From Crocinitomicaceae bacterium (lineage in GTDB: Bacteria; Bacteroidota; Bacteroidia; Flavobacteriales_D; Parvicellaceae): a stretch of 55,395 bases of DNA. The notes under the pieces were generated by a model. The model was not told where the DNA came from, made no database searches, and saw only the letters and a program-made list of their open reading frames with translations. This document shows positions 54,742 to 55,395 of the stretch, piece after piece. How positions within the stretch are numbered: position 1 is the stretch's first letter; every line of letters starts with the position of its first letter. Location: assembly GCA_002716065.1 (NCBI GenBank), contig PAZE01000001.1:36843-92237 (forward strand), given 5' to 3'. The position numbers and the translations under genes were made by a program.

Positions 54742-54773
54742 TTTGGACATTGTTGGATAAAAATCTAATTTCG
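54742..54773 (+). promoter_or_regulatory. Promoter of hppA
   Basis: TTTG (54742-54745), a 20-bp spacer and TAATTTCG (54766-54773), one mismatch from TAnnTTTG. A CCACCC stretch follows, as often seen at Bacteroidota start sites. The ATG at 54803 leaves a leader of about 25 nt. Confidence 0.55.
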
Positions 54774-54802
54774 CCACCCTAAAAACAATACATATTTTAA
54801 AA

Positions 54803-55395
54803 ATGGAATCAATCGCAATTTATTTACCAATTATTTTATCATTAGTTGGTCTTCTATACATGGTTGTAAAGAAAGCTCAGGTAATGAAACAAGATGCTGG
54901 AGACGGCAAAATGAAAGAAATTTCTGATCACATTTATGAAGGCGCACTAGCTTTCTTAAAAGCTGAATATAGACTATTAACCATGTTTGTAATAGGCGCA
55001 AGTGTTCTTCTTGCCTTTATAGCTTATGTTGTTCCTACTACTCACTATTTAATTATTGTTGCGTTTATAATAGGTGCTATATTTTCTGCTTTGGCAGGAA
55101 ACATGGGAATGAAAATAGCAACAAAATCTAATGTTAGAACAACTCAAGCAGCTAAAACAAGCTTGCCAAATGCTTTAAAAGTTGCTTTTGGTGGTGGAAC
55201 TGTTATGGGATTAGGAGTTGCAGGTCTTGCGGTACTTGGGTTAACAGCATTCTTTATTTTGTTTTATCATTTTTTTATGGAAGGTATTTGGAGCAGTGAA
55301 ATGATTATGGTGAATGGGAAAGAAATGAGTCAAGGAAACTTTAATATGACCATTGTACTTGAAACATTGGCTTGTTTTTCATTAGGTGCTGAGTC
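54803..55395 (+). CDS. hppA: Membrane-bound proton/sodium-pumping pyrophosphatase (5' part)
   Basis: Partial gene: the first 197 codons are visible and the frame runs off the window. The N-terminus is a membrane helix (SIAIYLPIILSLVGLLYMVV). Then come EISDHIYEGALAFLKAEYR, the hydrophobic IIGAIFSALAGNMGMKIA segment and LETLACFSLGAES at the edge, all typical of M-PPases. It uses pyrophosphate hydrolysis to pump H+ or Na+ out of the cytoplasm. The residue that separates K+-dependent from independent types lies outside the window. It has its own promoter. Confidence 0.93.
   Translation, partial: MESIAIYLPIILSLVGLLYMVVKKAQVMKQDAGDGKMKEISDHIYEGALAFLKAEYRLLTMFVIGASVLLAFIAYVVPTTHYLIIVAFIIGAIFSALAGNMGMKIATKSNVRTTQAAKTSLPNALKVAFGGGTVMGLGVAGLAVLGLTAFFILFYHFFMEGIWSSEMIMVNGKEMSQGNFNMTIVLETLACFSLGAE

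Overview
The window is AT-rich chromosomal DNA of a member of the Bacteroidota, most likely a marine-type Flavobacteriales bacterium. This rests on type IX secretion (T9SS) sorting domains of two kinds, a PorP/SprF protein, CarboxypepD_reg/TonB outer-membrane proteins, Bacteroidota-only families (DUF3098, DUF4924, DUF5686, HU-CCDC81/SPOR), and promoters of the Bacteroidota form TTTG-N19..21-TAnnTTTG. There is no phage, insertion sequence, CRISPR array or rRNA. The only tRNA gene is tRNA-Cys. Gene density is very high, and only one gap exceeds 300 bp.

Layout. (1) 1-4.4 kb, minus strand: the 5' part of a secreted cytochrome c/copper monooxygenase fusion, a CtlX-type guanidino hydrolase, tRNA-Cys, and a folB-gltX pair. 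(2) 4.4-11.9 kb, minus: a three-gene surface module made of a large repeat-rich T9SS type B protein, its PorP/SprF partner and a TPR/PD40/OmpA protein. (3) 12.2-17.2 kb, plus: ftsX, DUF3098, uppP, truB, then queA and rlmN separated by a strong hairpin terminator. (4) 17.1-23.7 kb: asd and a MATE exporter (minus), a lamin-tail secreted protein (plus), and an ABC exporter with a LolA-like protein (minus). (5) 23.9-31.1 kb, plus: a secreted M14 carboxypeptidase, a polyprenyl synthase, uvrC, an HU-CCDC81/SPOR protein and recX. (6) 31.1-38.2 kb, minus: a TonB-dependent receptor, a large MORN/YwqK-repeat protein, a TonB-like protein, DUF4924, an OmpH-like chaperone, an 82-aa unknown and a SiaC-family protein. 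(7) 38.3-46.0 kb, minus: one compact run from tatC through a DUF5686 protein, lptB, an OmpA-like protein and tsaB to a LytS/LytR-type two-component pair. (8) 46.1-55.4 kb, mostly plus: a methyltransferase, an M23 lipoprotein, an M43-like protease, an AsmA-like protein, a 48-aa Cys-rich protein, a YhhN protein and the start of an H+/Na+-pyrophosphatase. A metzincin-like protease and a 31-aa membrane peptide lie on the minus strand.

Themes. The gene set is dominated by envelope biogenesis and surface display: secretion cargo, outer-membrane assembly, LPS export, undecaprenyl recycling, septal control and TonB uptake. These are mixed with translation and tRNA-modification genes (gltX, truB, queA, rlmN, tsaB, tRNA-Cys). 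Two organisational traits stand out. Up to nine genes appear to start with TTG, including two TTGA stop/start overlaps. Several promoters sit so close to the start codon that the mRNAs should be leaderless or nearly so. The most novel-looking items are two short unannotated-type genes (31-aa membrane peptide; 48-aa Cys-rich protein with its own promoter), an orphan SiaC-like protein lacking the phospho-threonine, an M23 peptidase with HxD in place of HxH, and a terminator hairpin abutting the rlmN start codon. I see no clear-cut unknown multi-gene defence or mobile system.
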